Positions 54,007 through 62,767 of a DNA stretch of 64,000 nt are shown in pieces. Source of the DNA: Kumtagia sp964244725 (GTDB taxonomy: Bacteria; Pseudomonadota; Alphaproteobacteria; Rhizobiales; Rhizobiaceae). The notes beneath the pieces are model-generated. The model made no database searches. It had not been told where the DNA came from and saw only the letters and a list, made by a program, of their open reading frames with translations. A program made the position numbers and the translations under genes. Numbering within the stretch: the stretch's first letter is position 1; the number at the start of each line of letters is the position of its first letter. The DNA is taken from the NCBI GenBank assembly GCA_964244725.1, contig CAXTJQ010000002.1:62001-126000 (forward strand). The letters are read 5' to 3'.

Positions 54007-55011
54007 ATGCGGATCACGCTCGACCTGATGGTCGATATATTGAAGGCGGCGGCAGAATCCAGCCGGTTGCGCATCCTGGCGCTCATCTCGCGCGGCGACC
54101 TGACCGTTTCGGACATCACCGAAATCCTGAACCAGTCGCAGCCGCGGGTCTCGCGCCATCTCAAGCTCCTGATGGAGGCCGGACTGGTCGAGCGCTACCA
54201 GGAGGGGTCGTGGGCATTCTTCCGTATTTCCGACGACGAGGACGCTCGGATGTTCGTCGGCAGCATCGTCTCGCGAGTCCATGACCGCGACGTTCTGATC
54301 GAACGCGACCTGGAGCGGCTCGGCGCGGTCAAGGCCCGACGGCAGGAAAGGGCGAGCGCCTATTTCAGCCGCAATGCCGCGTCGTGGGACGATCTGCGCA
54401 AGCTGCACGCGCCCGACCGGGCGGTCGAGGATGCGTTGGTCAAGGCGGTCGGCAAGCGGCCGTTCCAATCCATGCTCGACCTCGGCACTGGCACCGGAAG
54501 GCTGCTCGAATTGTTCGCGCCGCTCTACCGTCGCGGCGTCGGCATCGACCTGTCGCGCGAGATGCTGGCGGTCGCGCGCGCCAATCTCGACAAGGCCGGC
54601 GTGTCGCACGCGCAGGTGCGCCAGGGCGACATCTTCTCTCCGCCGGTCGAGCGGGCGGGATTCGACCTCGTGACCATGCATCAGGTCCTGCACTATCTCG
54701 ACGAACCGGCCGCCGCAATCCGCGAGGCCGGGCGAATGCTGCGGCCATCGGGCCGGCTGATCGTCGTCGATTTCGCGCCGCACGCGCTCGAATTCCTGCG
54801 CGAGGAACACGCGCATCTGCGGCTCGGCTTCTCCGATGCGCAGATGGCGGAATGGTTCGAGGAGGCGGGTCTTGACGTGGAAGCCACACAGGCGTTCGAG
54901 CCGAGGGTGACCGGTGAGAACCGATTGACCGTCAAACTCTGGATGGGGCGCGACCGGCGCGTCCTGATCGCCGACCGTGCGTCTGCGGCGCGGCAAGGGG
55001 AAACCGTTTGA
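54007..55011 (+). CDS. ArsR family regulator fused to SAM-dependent methyltransferase domain
   Basis: A 334-residue protein. Residues 1-100 form an ArsR winged helix (ESSRLRILALISRGDLTVSDI, LNQSQPRVSRHLKLLMEAGLVER). Residues 135-300 form a class I methyltransferase fold (MLDLGTGTGRLLELFA, GVGIDLSREMLAVARANL, MHQVLHYLDEP). ATG 54007 follows GAGG. It is translationally coupled to metF (TGATG overlap). By context it senses S-adenosylmethionine or S-adenosylhomocysteine and controls methionine synthesis; no metal-binding Cys pair of classical ArsR is seen. Confidence 0.88.
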   Translation: MRITLDLMVDILKAAAESSRLRILALISRGDLTVSDITEILNQSQPRVSRHLKLLMEAGLVERYQEGSWAFFRISDDEDARMFVGSIVSRVHDRDVLIERDLERLGAVKARRQERASAYFSRNAASWDDLRKLHAPDRAVEDALVKAVGKRPFQSMLDLGTGTGRLLELFAPLYRRGVGIDLSREMLAVARANLDKAGVSHAQVRQGDIFSPPVERAGFDLVTMHQVLHYLDEPAAAIREAGRMLRPSGRLIVVDFAPHALEFLREEHAHLRLGFSDAQMAEWFEEAGLDVEATQAFEPRVTGENRLTVKLWMGRDRRVLIADRASAARQGETV

Positions 55012-55934
55012 TGAACCAGTTCCGATTCTCCCGCCTGCCCGATATCGGCGGCAAGATCCGCGTCTCGTTCGAGTTCTTCCCGCCCAAGAACGACGAGATG
55101 GAAAGCAAGCTCTGGGAGACCGTGAAGCGGCTCGAGCCGCTGGCGCCCGATTTCGTCTCCGTCACCTACGGCGCCGGCGGCTCGACGCGGGAGCGCACGG
55201 CGCGGACGGTCAAGCGCATCTTGAACGAGACGACGCTGATCCCGGCAGCGCACATGACCTGTATCGACGCCACGCGCGGCGAGGTCGACAGGATCGTCGC
55301 CGACTTCGCCGCGATGGGCGTCAAGCGGTTCGTCGCGCTGCGTGGCGATCCGGCCCAGGGCGTCGGCGCGCAGTATACGCCGCATGGAGACGGCTACGCC
55401 AATGCGGCCGAACTGGTTGGCGCTATGACATCGAACGGCGATTTCGACATCTCGGTCTCGGCCTATCCCGAAAAGCATCCCGAAAGCCCCGACTTCGCCA
55501 CCGATATCGACATGCTCAAGCGCAAGGTCGACGCCGGCGCGACGCGGGCGATCACCCAGTTCTTCTTCGACAACGATCTCTACGAGCGCTATGTCGAACG
55601 CGCTCGGCGGGCGGGCGTCTATGTTCCGATCGTGCCCGGCATATTGCCGGTTCACAATTTCGGACAGGTCGCGAATTTTTCGGGCCGCTGCGGCACGCAT
55701 GTGCCGGCCTGGATGGCGGAGCGCTTCGGCGGCTTGAGCGACGATCCGCAGACGCATGCGCTGGTCGCGTCGGCGGTCGCCGCCGAGCAGGTGATGGACC
55801 TGATCGAACGCGGGGTCGACGACTTCCATTTCTACACGATGAACCGCGCCGACCTAGCGTTCGCGATTTGCCACATGATCGGGATCAGGCCACAGGAACG
55901 GGTCCCGGAGCACGCCGGCGCCGCCGCCGCCTAG
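55011..55934 (+). CDS. metF: 5,10-methylenetetrahydrofolate reductase
   Basis: A 307-residue FAD TIM-barrel enzyme making 5-methyl-THF for methionine synthesis. KIRVSFEFFPPKNDEME opens the barrel, with the catalytic Glu equivalent. The block SVTYGAGGSTRERT, AHMTCID, ALRGDPAQGVG and TQFFFDNDLYERY are typical. The ATG overlaps the regulator stop. A hairpin terminator follows. Confidence 0.95.
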   Translation: MNQFRFSRLPDIGGKIRVSFEFFPPKNDEMESKLWETVKRLEPLAPDFVSVTYGAGGSTRERTARTVKRILNETTLIPAAHMTCIDATRGEVDRIVADFAAMGVKRFVALRGDPAQGVGAQYTPHGDGYANAAELVGAMTSNGDFDISVSAYPEKHPESPDFATDIDMLKRKVDAGATRAITQFFFDNDLYERYVERARRAGVYVPIVPGILPVHNFGQVANFSGRCGTHVPAWMAERFGGLSDDPQTHALVASAVAAEQVMDLIERGVDDFHFYTMNRADLAFAICHMIGIRPQERVPEHAGAAAA

Positions 55935-55953
55935 GCGGACAGTCGCCGAAAAC

Positions 55954-55992
55954 CAGGAAGGCCCATCGCGCGAACGACAGGCCTTCCTGTTT
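55954..55992 (+). terminator. Terminator after metF
   Basis: Arms CAGGAAGGCC (55954-55963) and GGCCTTCCTG (55980-55989) followed by TTTCG. The loop is 16 bases. Confidence 0.65.
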
Positions 55993-56037
55993 CGAATGCT
56001 TGAATTGCGCCGAGCGAATGGACGCCATGTCAGGCGG

Positions 56038-56124
56038 TCAGGGCAGCACTCCCATTATCAAGGCAGCAATAAATGCGAACGCAGCACATATCAGCAAAGC
56101 GTTGATCGGCCGTGCAAGTCCCAT
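56038..56124 (-). CDS. 28-residue membrane microprotein
   Basis: A tiny frame starting MGLARPINALLICAAFAF and ending IAALIMGVLP, a single membrane helix. An excellent GGAGG lies 6 bases before the ATG (GGAGGCTCCGC spacing). Sequence and ribosome site argue for translation. No known family can be assigned with certainty; related 28-30 aa peptides may exist in Rhizobiales. Confidence 0.55.
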   Translation of the reverse strand: MGLARPINALLICAAFAFIAALIMGVLP

Positions 56125-56296
56125 GCGGAGCCTCCATGAGCGGTATCGACGACAGGATTCTATGCGAGTTCGGCCGTCTGACAAGCGCGGAACGTGCTGC
56201 AATGCGGCGCAATCGTGGAACAATACACCTGTGTTTCGGCCTTACCGGCTGATAGTAATACGGTTTCGGGATCGAAAAAAATGTGGCGGAAATTCG

Positions 56297-57223
56297 TTAG
56301 CCACGCATCAATACCGCTTTCGCAACGATCCGCCCGTCGATGGTCAGCAGGCCGAGTGCGATCAGGGCGATGCCGCAAGCCTCCGACGCATTCAGGGATT
56401 CGCCCAGGAAGAGGATTCCCAACAGGATGGCGCTGACCGGAACGATCATGGTCACCAGCGAAGCGTTGGTCGCGCCAGCATCGGCGATGAGCCGGAAATA
56501 AAGCAGGTACGCGAAGGCCGTCGACACGAGCGCGAGCGCAGCTACCGCGGCCCAGACGCCGGGTCCGGCCGCGGTCATGGCAGCGGGTCCGAAGCCCAAT
56601 AGCGTCACCGGCAACATGATGGCGGCGGACGCCGTCATCTGGCCGGTCGCGATGACGGCTGGAGGCGTGTCTCGGAGCCGTTTGGCGACAAGCAGGGCGA
56701 AAGCATAGGAGATCGAGGCGCCGACTAGGGCAAGTTTCGGCCAGATCGCGCCGCCCAGGCTCGTCAGGACGCCAGGCCCGATCATGATCGCCGCGCCGAC
56801 AATGCCGAGCGCGATGCCGGCGATCTTGCGCGCGTCGAGTTTTTCGTCGCGTGTCAGGGCATTGACGAGCACCAGCGTCCAGAACGGCGTCGTGGCGTTG
56901 AGCACGGACGCGACGCCGGCGCCGAGTTCAGTCTGGCCGATGAAGATCAGCGAAAACGGAATGACGTTGTTCAACACCGCCAGCAGGGCAAGCATGCGCC
57001 AGCGCAGAAGGGCCAGGCGGAAAGATGGCCCAAAAAGCGCCAGGTAGAGATGCAGCGCTACGGCTGCGATCGCGACGCGCCAGAAGACGAGAACGAGCGG
57101 CGGCAGCTGCGCAACCGCGATGCGCGCGAAGAAGAACGAGGCGCCCCAGATGACGCCGAGCAACAGCAGGCGCGCCCAGTCGCCGGTCGACATCCGCAGG
57201 CGGGCCGGCGACATTTCAGTCAT
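56297..57223 (-). CDS. EamA/DMT family transporter
   Basis: A 308-residue membrane protein with about ten segments in two EamA repeats. N-terminal LLLLGVIWGASFFFARIAVAQL and the second-half start WPKLALVGASISYAFALLVAKRL are typical. It probably exports a metabolite or drug; substrate unknown. It is divergent from the decarboxylase by about 180 bp. Confidence 0.9.
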   Translation of the reverse strand: MTEMSPARLRMSTGDWARLLLLGVIWGASFFFARIAVAQLPPLVLVFWRVAIAAVALHLYLALFGPSFRLALLRWRMLALLAVLNNVIPFSLIFIGQTELGAGVASVLNATTPFWTLVLVNALTRDEKLDARKIAGIALGIVGAAIMIGPGVLTSLGGAIWPKLALVGASISYAFALLVAKRLRDTPPAVIATGQMTASAAIMLPVTLLGFGPAAMTAAGPGVWAAVAALALVSTAFAYLLYFRLIADAGATNASLVTMIVPVSAILLGILFLGESLNASEACGIALIALGLLTIDGRIVAKAVLMRG

Positions 57224-57406
57224 CCATCATCTCCGCAAGGGACAGGCGTCGGCTAGTCATGGCCGGCTCGCACCGCGCCCGCCACCCGTTTCCGGGCTGC
57301 GGCGAACGCCGCCTGTCGCAACGGCGCGGCGTGCGATTTCGGCGCCATCCAGCGTTTTCATTCGGGCCGCAAATAGCCTATCACCGCCCGACAAAGAGGC
57401 TGGCTC

Positions 57407-58628
57407 ATGCAGAAGTTCAAGAACGCCAAGGAGGCGGCGCTCGCCTTGCGGCCCGATGATCCGATCTATTGCTTCCGGCCGGAGGTGCTGAAAACCGATT
57501 GCCGGCAATTCATGGACATGTTTCCCGGCAAGACCGCCTACGCGGTCAAGACCAACGGTGAAAACCTGGTGCTGAAGGCGCTCGTGGAGGCCGGCGTGAC
57601 GGCGTTCGACGTGGCCTCGCCGGGCGAATTCGCGGCGGTGCGCGCGGTCTCGGCCGATGCCGAGATGCTCTACATGCACCCGGTCAAGGCGCAGTCCGAC
57701 ATCCGCCTGGCGCTCGAGAAATACGGTATCCGCGTCATCGCCATCGACCATGAGGACGAGATCACAAAGCTGACGCGGGTGGTGCGCGCGCTCGACCTCG
57801 ATCCCGGCGCGCTCAGCGTCTTCGTCCGCATCCAGACCAAGGGCCAGGCCGCCTACGAGCTCTCGAAGAAATTCGGGGCGGGTCCGGCCCATGCGGTCGA
57901 GCTCTGCCAGCGACTGCAGAAGGTCGGCTACCAGGTCGGGCTATGCTTTCACGTCGGCAGCCAGATCGAGGACCCCGACACCTACGAGCGCGCGCTGGCC
58001 TCGGCCGACTGGGTGCGCAACCGCATCGGCTTTCCCCTTTGCGGGCTCGACGTGGGGGGCGGATTTCCCGCGGAATACGGGCGCGATCCCAACAGCCGCA
58101 AGCCGGAGATGCCGTCGGCCGGGCAGTTGATGTCGCGGCTGCGCGGCGACCTGCGCGAATGGCAGTTTCATGACATGCCGCTGGTCGCGGAGCCGGGGCG
58201 GGTGATCGTGGCGCGCGCCTTCTCGCTGATCGTGCGGGTGCTGCTGCGCAAGGGCCGGCGGCTCTACATCAACGACGGCATCTGGGCGTCGCTGTCGGAC
58301 AGTTGGACCGGCAAGCTGACGCTGCCAGCGCGCTTCATTCCCGATCCGGCGATCCGCTCGCGCAACGGGTCGGAAAACACCATCGTACCCTTCAAGGTGT
58401 GCGGCGCGACCTGCGATTCTGTCGACATCCTGTCGCGGCCGTTCTGGCTGCCGGAGACGATCGACACCGGAGACTGGATCGAGATCGGCCATCGGCGCCT
58501 ATTCGCTGTCGCTGCGCACGCGCTTCAACGGGTTCTATCCCGACACCTTCGTCGAGGTGACGACGCCGTTCGAGGAGGGCGAGGGCGCCGTGCAGGGCCT
58601 GGCCAGCATGGAAACGATGGGGGCGTGA
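57407..58628 (+). pseudogene. Type III PLP decarboxylase (ornithine/lysine/DAP) with 3' frameshift
   Basis: Residues 1-360 are intact: PLP lysine in AYAVKTNGENLVLKAL, LDVGGGFPAEYG, EPGRVIVARAF and the active cysteine in VCGATCDSVD. Near 58490 two bases are missing (GGCCATCGGCGCC in place of an expected GGCCAyATCGGCGCC). The current frame then runs to 58810 as nonsense. The alternative frame gives GAYSLSLRTRFNGFYPDTF, VEVTTPFEEGEGAVQG and stops at 58626-58628. Without this end the dimer/PLP-phosphate tyrosine is lost. An error in the sequence is an alternative. Confidence 0.78.
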
Positions 58629-59020
58629 ACATCGCAGGCGGCGTCAAGGGCTCCATCGCGATGCTGATTTCTTGGAGCAACGTCCTTGCGCCCATCGGGA
58701 TAGCCAGAGTTTTCCTTTTTTCGATCGAGTTTGGAAGAGACCCGGGCAAGTCTCGAAATATTCGTTTGCACAGGCATAATAATGGGCCAAGGCGCTGTGT
58801 TATCAATTGATAGCGCGTGAGCGTTGGTTTCGATGCTTGTTAGTCGATTCAAGCCGTTGGCGGCAAAGGGCGTTGCCGACGAGCGGAATAGGTTTTGCGC
58901 CGACAAATGTCTCCTGCCTGGATCGCTGTTGAAATCAGCGGTCCTTTTTGGCGCTAGAAACTCACGAGGCTTCGCCGCAATAGGCCGTGGTGCCGCGCAA
59001 TGAAAGCAGGATCGAGCGTG
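58629..59020. other. Intergenic region upstream of the kinase pair
   Basis: About 390 bp without a convincing gene. It holds TATCAATTGATA, a perfect 12-bp palindrome (58801-58812). I did not find a clear GGAAC-N-CGTT general-stress promoter. Confidence 0.45.
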
Positions 59021-60082
59021 ATGCCGAGGCAAAAGGACAAGTCCGGAGAGCAAAAGGACGCGGAAGCCGAAGTCGAGAGCTTCAAGGAAGACCTCGGGCC
59101 CTTCGTGGTCGCGGCCGAGACCACCCGGATGGCGATGGTGTTCACTGACGCCAAGGCCAAGGGCAATCCCATCATCTTCGCCAACGACGCGTTTCTTGCC
59201 CTCTGCGGATACTCCCGCGAGGAAATTCTGGCGCAAAGCTTCAATTTCCTAATGGCGCAAGGCGCCGACCCGGGGAAAGTGACGGAGATTGAGGATGCTT
59301 TCGATGGGAAGTCCGATTTCGATCCCGAGATCCGCTACCGTCGCCGGGACGGCAGCTTCTTCTGGGCTTCGATCCTGATCAACCCGGTACGCGACGCCGA
59401 CGGTGCGATCACCCAGCATTTCGCATCCTTCGTAGATCTCACCAAACATGTTCGGGAGCGCGACCGGCTTCGGTTTCTCCTCGACGAACTCAACCATCGA
59501 ACGCAAAACACGCTCGCGACCGTGCTTTCGATCGTCGGGCAGACCCTGCACGACATGGTGGACGAAGAAGCCATCGACACGCTGGAGGGCCGCATCCTGG
59601 CGCTTTCGAAAGCCCATAGTCTCCTGGGAGCGGAGAACTGGGATCGCGTGGGGCTCCGCGACGTGATCGACGCGATACTCGAGCCTTTCGGCCTCTCCGA
59701 CCGGCGAGCGATTCGTTTTCGCATCGAAGGCGACAATGTCCGCCTGCAGCCCAAGGCGGCTCTGTCCCTGGCAGTGGCCTTGCACGAACTGGCGACCAAC
59801 GCGACGCGACACGGCGCTCTTACCGACGGCGCGTCCGGCAAGGTCGCGATTTCATGGCTCGTCGAGCCGGCGCAGGAGGGCCAGCGGCTGGCGCTGCGCT
59901 GGCGGGAAAGCGGTGGTCCAACGGTTTCGCGACCAAGTCACAAGGGATTCGGTTCACGCCTGATCGAGCGTGGATTGGCTCAGGAAATCAACGGGAACGT
60001 CCGTCTGGACTACGAGCCTGCCGGGGTCGTCTGCCACATCGACATGCCAATTGTCGCGAGAGAATGGGCTAACGATGCATAG
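59021..60082 (+). CDS. LOV-like PAS sensor HWE histidine kinase lacking the photoactive cysteine
   Basis: A 353-residue soluble kinase (ATG 59021; 59000 is possible). The PAS/LOV-like domain (about 35-145) has NDAFLALCGYSREEILAQSFNFLM: the usual GRNCRFLQ cysteine position reads SFNFLM, so no adduct-forming Cys. The kinase part has LLDELNHRTQNTLATVLSI (phosphoacceptor His), HELATNATRHGAL (N box) and WRESGGP, the HWE signature. By family it would sense a flavin, oxygen or ligand and phosphorylate a response regulator. It overlaps the next kinase by 8 bp. Confidence 0.87.
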   Translation: MPRQKDKSGEQKDAEAEVESFKEDLGPFVVAAETTRMAMVFTDAKAKGNPIIFANDAFLALCGYSREEILAQSFNFLMAQGADPGKVTEIEDAFDGKSDFDPEIRYRRRDGSFFWASILINPVRDADGAITQHFASFVDLTKHVRERDRLRFLLDELNHRTQNTLATVLSIVGQTLHDMVDEEAIDTLEGRILALSKAHSLLGAENWDRVGLRDVIDAILEPFGLSDRRAIRFRIEGDNVRLQPKAALSLAVALHELATNATRHGALTDGASGKVAISWLVEPAQEGQRLALRWRESGGPTVSRPSHKGFGSRLIERGLAQEINGNVRLDYEPAGVVCHIDMPIVAREWANDA

Positions 60083-61448
60083 CGCGCTCTCCGGTCGCCG
60101 CATCCTCTTGGTCGAAGACGAGATGATGGTGGCGTTCGCGGTGGAAGACATGCTCACCCGGCTCGGCTGCGCCGTCGTCGGTCCGGCCGCCCGCGTCAAT
60201 CAGGCCTTGGCGATCATCCAGTCCGAAACAGTGGATGCGGCGGTGCTCGACATCAATCTGAACGGCGAGGAAAGCTACAGCGTCGCGGACGCTCTAACCG
60301 CTCAGGGGGTGCCCTTCGTCTTCTCGACCGGCTATCACAAGAACAGCCTGCAGGACGCGTATGTTTCGCGTCCTCTCCTGCAGAAGCCCTATGACCGGTC
60401 CAGGCTTGGCGCCGCCCTCGAGAAATTGCTGACGCCCCAAACCACGGCCGACCCGTGGCCAAGGTCGATCAGCACCGTGTGGGACGCGAACCGGCTGCGG
60501 ATCGCGACGGACGCCGCAGGGGTGGCGCTGTGGTCGTGGCGCCTCGATACCGACGAACTGGCCATGGACGAACGCGCGCATGCGATGTGGGGCGTGGGAG
60601 GCGGCCCCGTCACCTTCGAGGACTTGTCGGCGCGCATCCATCCCGCCGATCTCGACCGGGTGAGAACCGGGTTCAACGCAATGCGGCGGGTGCTGGGCCA
60701 CTACGAGGTCGATTTCCGCATCCTGCTGGACGAGGAGATCCGGTGGATCTCGACGCGCGGACGCGGTGAGGACGTCGGTACGGTGGGGCGGATCATGTTC
60801 GGTGTCTTTCTCGACGTGACGGAGCGCAAGTCCGTGGAGGAAGCGCGCGAGATGCTGGCGGGTGAAATGGGTCACCGGGTCAAGAATCTCTTCGCCATCG
60901 CTTCGGCTCTGACCACGATCGCCGCCCGCTCGACGACGACGACGGCCGAGATGGCGCGTGATCTCACGCAGCGATTGACCGCGCTCGATCGCGCGCACGA
61001 TCTGGTTCGGCCGATTCCGACCGGGCCGAAAAGGACAGTCCTGCTCGGCGACCTGCTCGGTGTCCTGCTCGCACCCTACACCGAAAACGGCGACTTCGCC
61101 GAACGGGTCCGCATCTCCGTTCCACTCATGGTCGTCGGCAGTTCATCGATCACGACACTCGCTTTGGTCGTTCACGAACTGGCGACCAATTCCCTGAAAT
61201 ATGGGGCTCTGTCAAAACAGACTGGAACTCTCGATGTCGAATGTGTTGTCAACCAGGAGGTCGCCGTCTTCACTTGGACCGAAAGGGGCGGCCCTCCGGT
61301 TGCCGCCAACCGGGGAAGCGCCGGTTTCGGCAGCCAATTGATCAACAAAAGCATCAGCAATCAGTTCGGCGGCACGGTCTCGTTCGACTGGCCTCCCGAG
61401 GGCGCCGTCGTCACCTTGCGCATGCGTCAGGAACTGCTCGCCATTTGA
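60075..61448 (+). CDS. REC-PAS-HWE hybrid histidine kinase
   Basis: A 457-residue protein with receiver domain first: RILLVEDEMMVAFAVEDML, the phospho-Asp in AAVLDINLNGEESYSV, KPY near residue 112. A PAS region follows (about 135-255, HPADLDRVRTGF, FGVFLDVTERK). Then an HWE kinase core: EMGHRVKNLFAIASAL (His), HELATNSLKYGAL, WTERGGPPV. The receiver-first order is unusual for this family. It probably takes phosphate from or to the upstream kinase. Confidence 0.88.
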   Translation: MHSALSGRRILLVEDEMMVAFAVEDMLTRLGCAVVGPAARVNQALAIIQSETVDAAVLDINLNGEESYSVADALTAQGVPFVFSTGYHKNSLQDAYVSRPLLQKPYDRSRLGAALEKLLTPQTTADPWPRSISTVWDANRLRIATDAAGVALWSWRLDTDELAMDERAHAMWGVGGGPVTFEDLSARIHPADLDRVRTGFNAMRRVLGHYEVDFRILLDEEIRWISTRGRGEDVGTVGRIMFGVFLDVTERKSVEEAREMLAGEMGHRVKNLFAIASALTTIAARSTTTTAEMARDLTQRLTALDRAHDLVRPIPTGPKRTVLLGDLLGVLLAPYTENGDFAERVRISVPLMVVGSSSITTLALVVHELATNSLKYGALSKQTGTLDVECVVNQEVAVFTWTERGGPPVAANRGSAGFGSQLINKSISNQFGGTVSFDWPPEGAVVTLRMRQELLAI

Positions 61449-61478
61449 CGGCGGAACGTCGCCGCTGCGCGACCGGTC

Positions 61479-62657
61479 TCAGATCGCGGCCAGCAACTCG
61501 GATGTCGGCCAGCCATCGACCGGCAGGCCCAGCTTCTTCTGCTCCTGCCGGACGGCTTCGCGCGTGTTGACGCCTAAAATGCCGTCGATGCCGCCGACAT
61601 CGTAGCCCTTGTCCTGAAGCTTCTGCTGCAGCTGCCGCATGGCGTCGCCGACGAGGCCCGGATCGGGGTTGCGCCTGTTGATCGGCGGGGCGCCGGCCAA
61701 TCGCGTCGCGAGCACGGCGGCGGTCAGGGTGTAGGTGATCGACTGGTTCCACTGGAGGTAGATGTCGTAATTGTCGTGGCTGATGAAGGCCGGGCCCTTC
61801 CGGCCCATCGGCAGCACGACGCCAGCGAGCAGGCCGTCTTCCTTGAGCGGCGACCCGTCGCGGTAGGTCAGGCCCCATCCGGTCAATCGCGCGATCGGCA
61901 GCTTGTTGGTGCGGCCGGTCTGCTCCCAGGGCATGTCGTCGGGAACGCGCACCTCCTGCAGCCAGGGCTGGCCGGCTTTCCAGCCGCGGTCCCTGATCTT
62001 GGCCGCCGTGGTCAGGATCACGTCCGGGGCGTCGCGCCGGACGTCGATCCTGCCGTCGCCGTCGCCGTCCTGACCGAGCTTCAGGATATCGGAGGGCAGC
62101 ATCTGGGTCTGGCCGATCTCGCCGGCCCACGCGCCCTTCACGTCCGCGGGCAGTTCGCCCTTGTCGATCAAAGTGAGAAGCGGGACGAGCTGCGGCCTGA
62201 ACAGCTCGGGCCGGCGGCAGTCATGGGCGAGCGTGACAATGGCGTTCAACGTGCCAAAATCGCCCTGGACGGCGCCGAAATCCGTTTCCAGCGCCCAGAA
62301 GGCCGCGATGACCGGTCCGGGCACGCCGAACTCGCTTTCGGCGCGCGCGAAGACATCGGCGTATTTTTTCAGGTTGGCCGCGCCCTGCTTGAGGCGGTAG
62401 TCCGAGATCATCCGCGACGAGAATTCGAGGAAAGTCTGGTTGAAGACGCCCTGCGCCCGGTCCCGCGCCAGGACGCGGGTGTCGATATCGGCCGCCGCCA
62501 GCGCCGCCAGGCCCGTCTCGCCGACGCCGGCCGCCTTGGCTTCCGCCGCCAGCTGGGCGCGCCAAGCTTCGAAATCGCCGTCGCACTCCTGCGCGCAGGC
62601 CGGGGACGACAAGGCGACCGCCACACAGAGGGTCAAGGCTGCGAACGACTTCAGCAT
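61479..62657 (-). CDS. Lytic murein transglycosylase (MltB-like) with peptidoglycan-binding domain
   Basis: A 392-residue periplasmic enzyme. Signal peptide: LKSFAALTLCVAVALSSPACAQ. The catalytic part has AAFWALETDFGAVQG (active Glu) and GAWAGEIGQTQMLPSD. The C-terminal ~60 residues are a PG_binding_1 domain (DKGYDVGGIDGILGVNTREAV). It cleaves peptidoglycan glycan chains. Confidence 0.92.
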   Translation of the reverse strand: MLKSFAALTLCVAVALSSPACAQECDGDFEAWRAQLAAEAKAAGVGETGLAALAAADIDTRVLARDRAQGVFNQTFLEFSSRMISDYRLKQGAANLKKYADVFARAESEFGVPGPVIAAFWALETDFGAVQGDFGTLNAIVTLAHDCRRPELFRPQLVPLLTLIDKGELPADVKGAWAGEIGQTQMLPSDILKLGQDGDGDGRIDVRRDAPDVILTTAAKIRDRGWKAGQPWLQEVRVPDDMPWEQTGRTNKLPIARLTGWGLTYRDGSPLKEDGLLAGVVLPMGRKGPAFISHDNYDIYLQWNQSITYTLTAAVLATRLAGAPPINRRNPDPGLVGDAMRQLQQKLQDKGYDVGGIDGILGVNTREAVRQEQKKLGLPVDGWPTSELLAAI

Positions 62658-62767
62658 GGTGGGTCGTGCTCCGGGGCGGGCGATTTGGGCCTACCTGCGC
62701 AAACCTCATGGCAAAAAGCGGGCGGCGACGCAATTCACGGCGATGAGCCGCGAAAGCTGAGCAAACG

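Noticed and set aside
58801..58812. TATCAATTGATA as an operator for the kinases
   Set aside because: A 12-bp palindrome alone, 200 bp from the start, is too weak to call.
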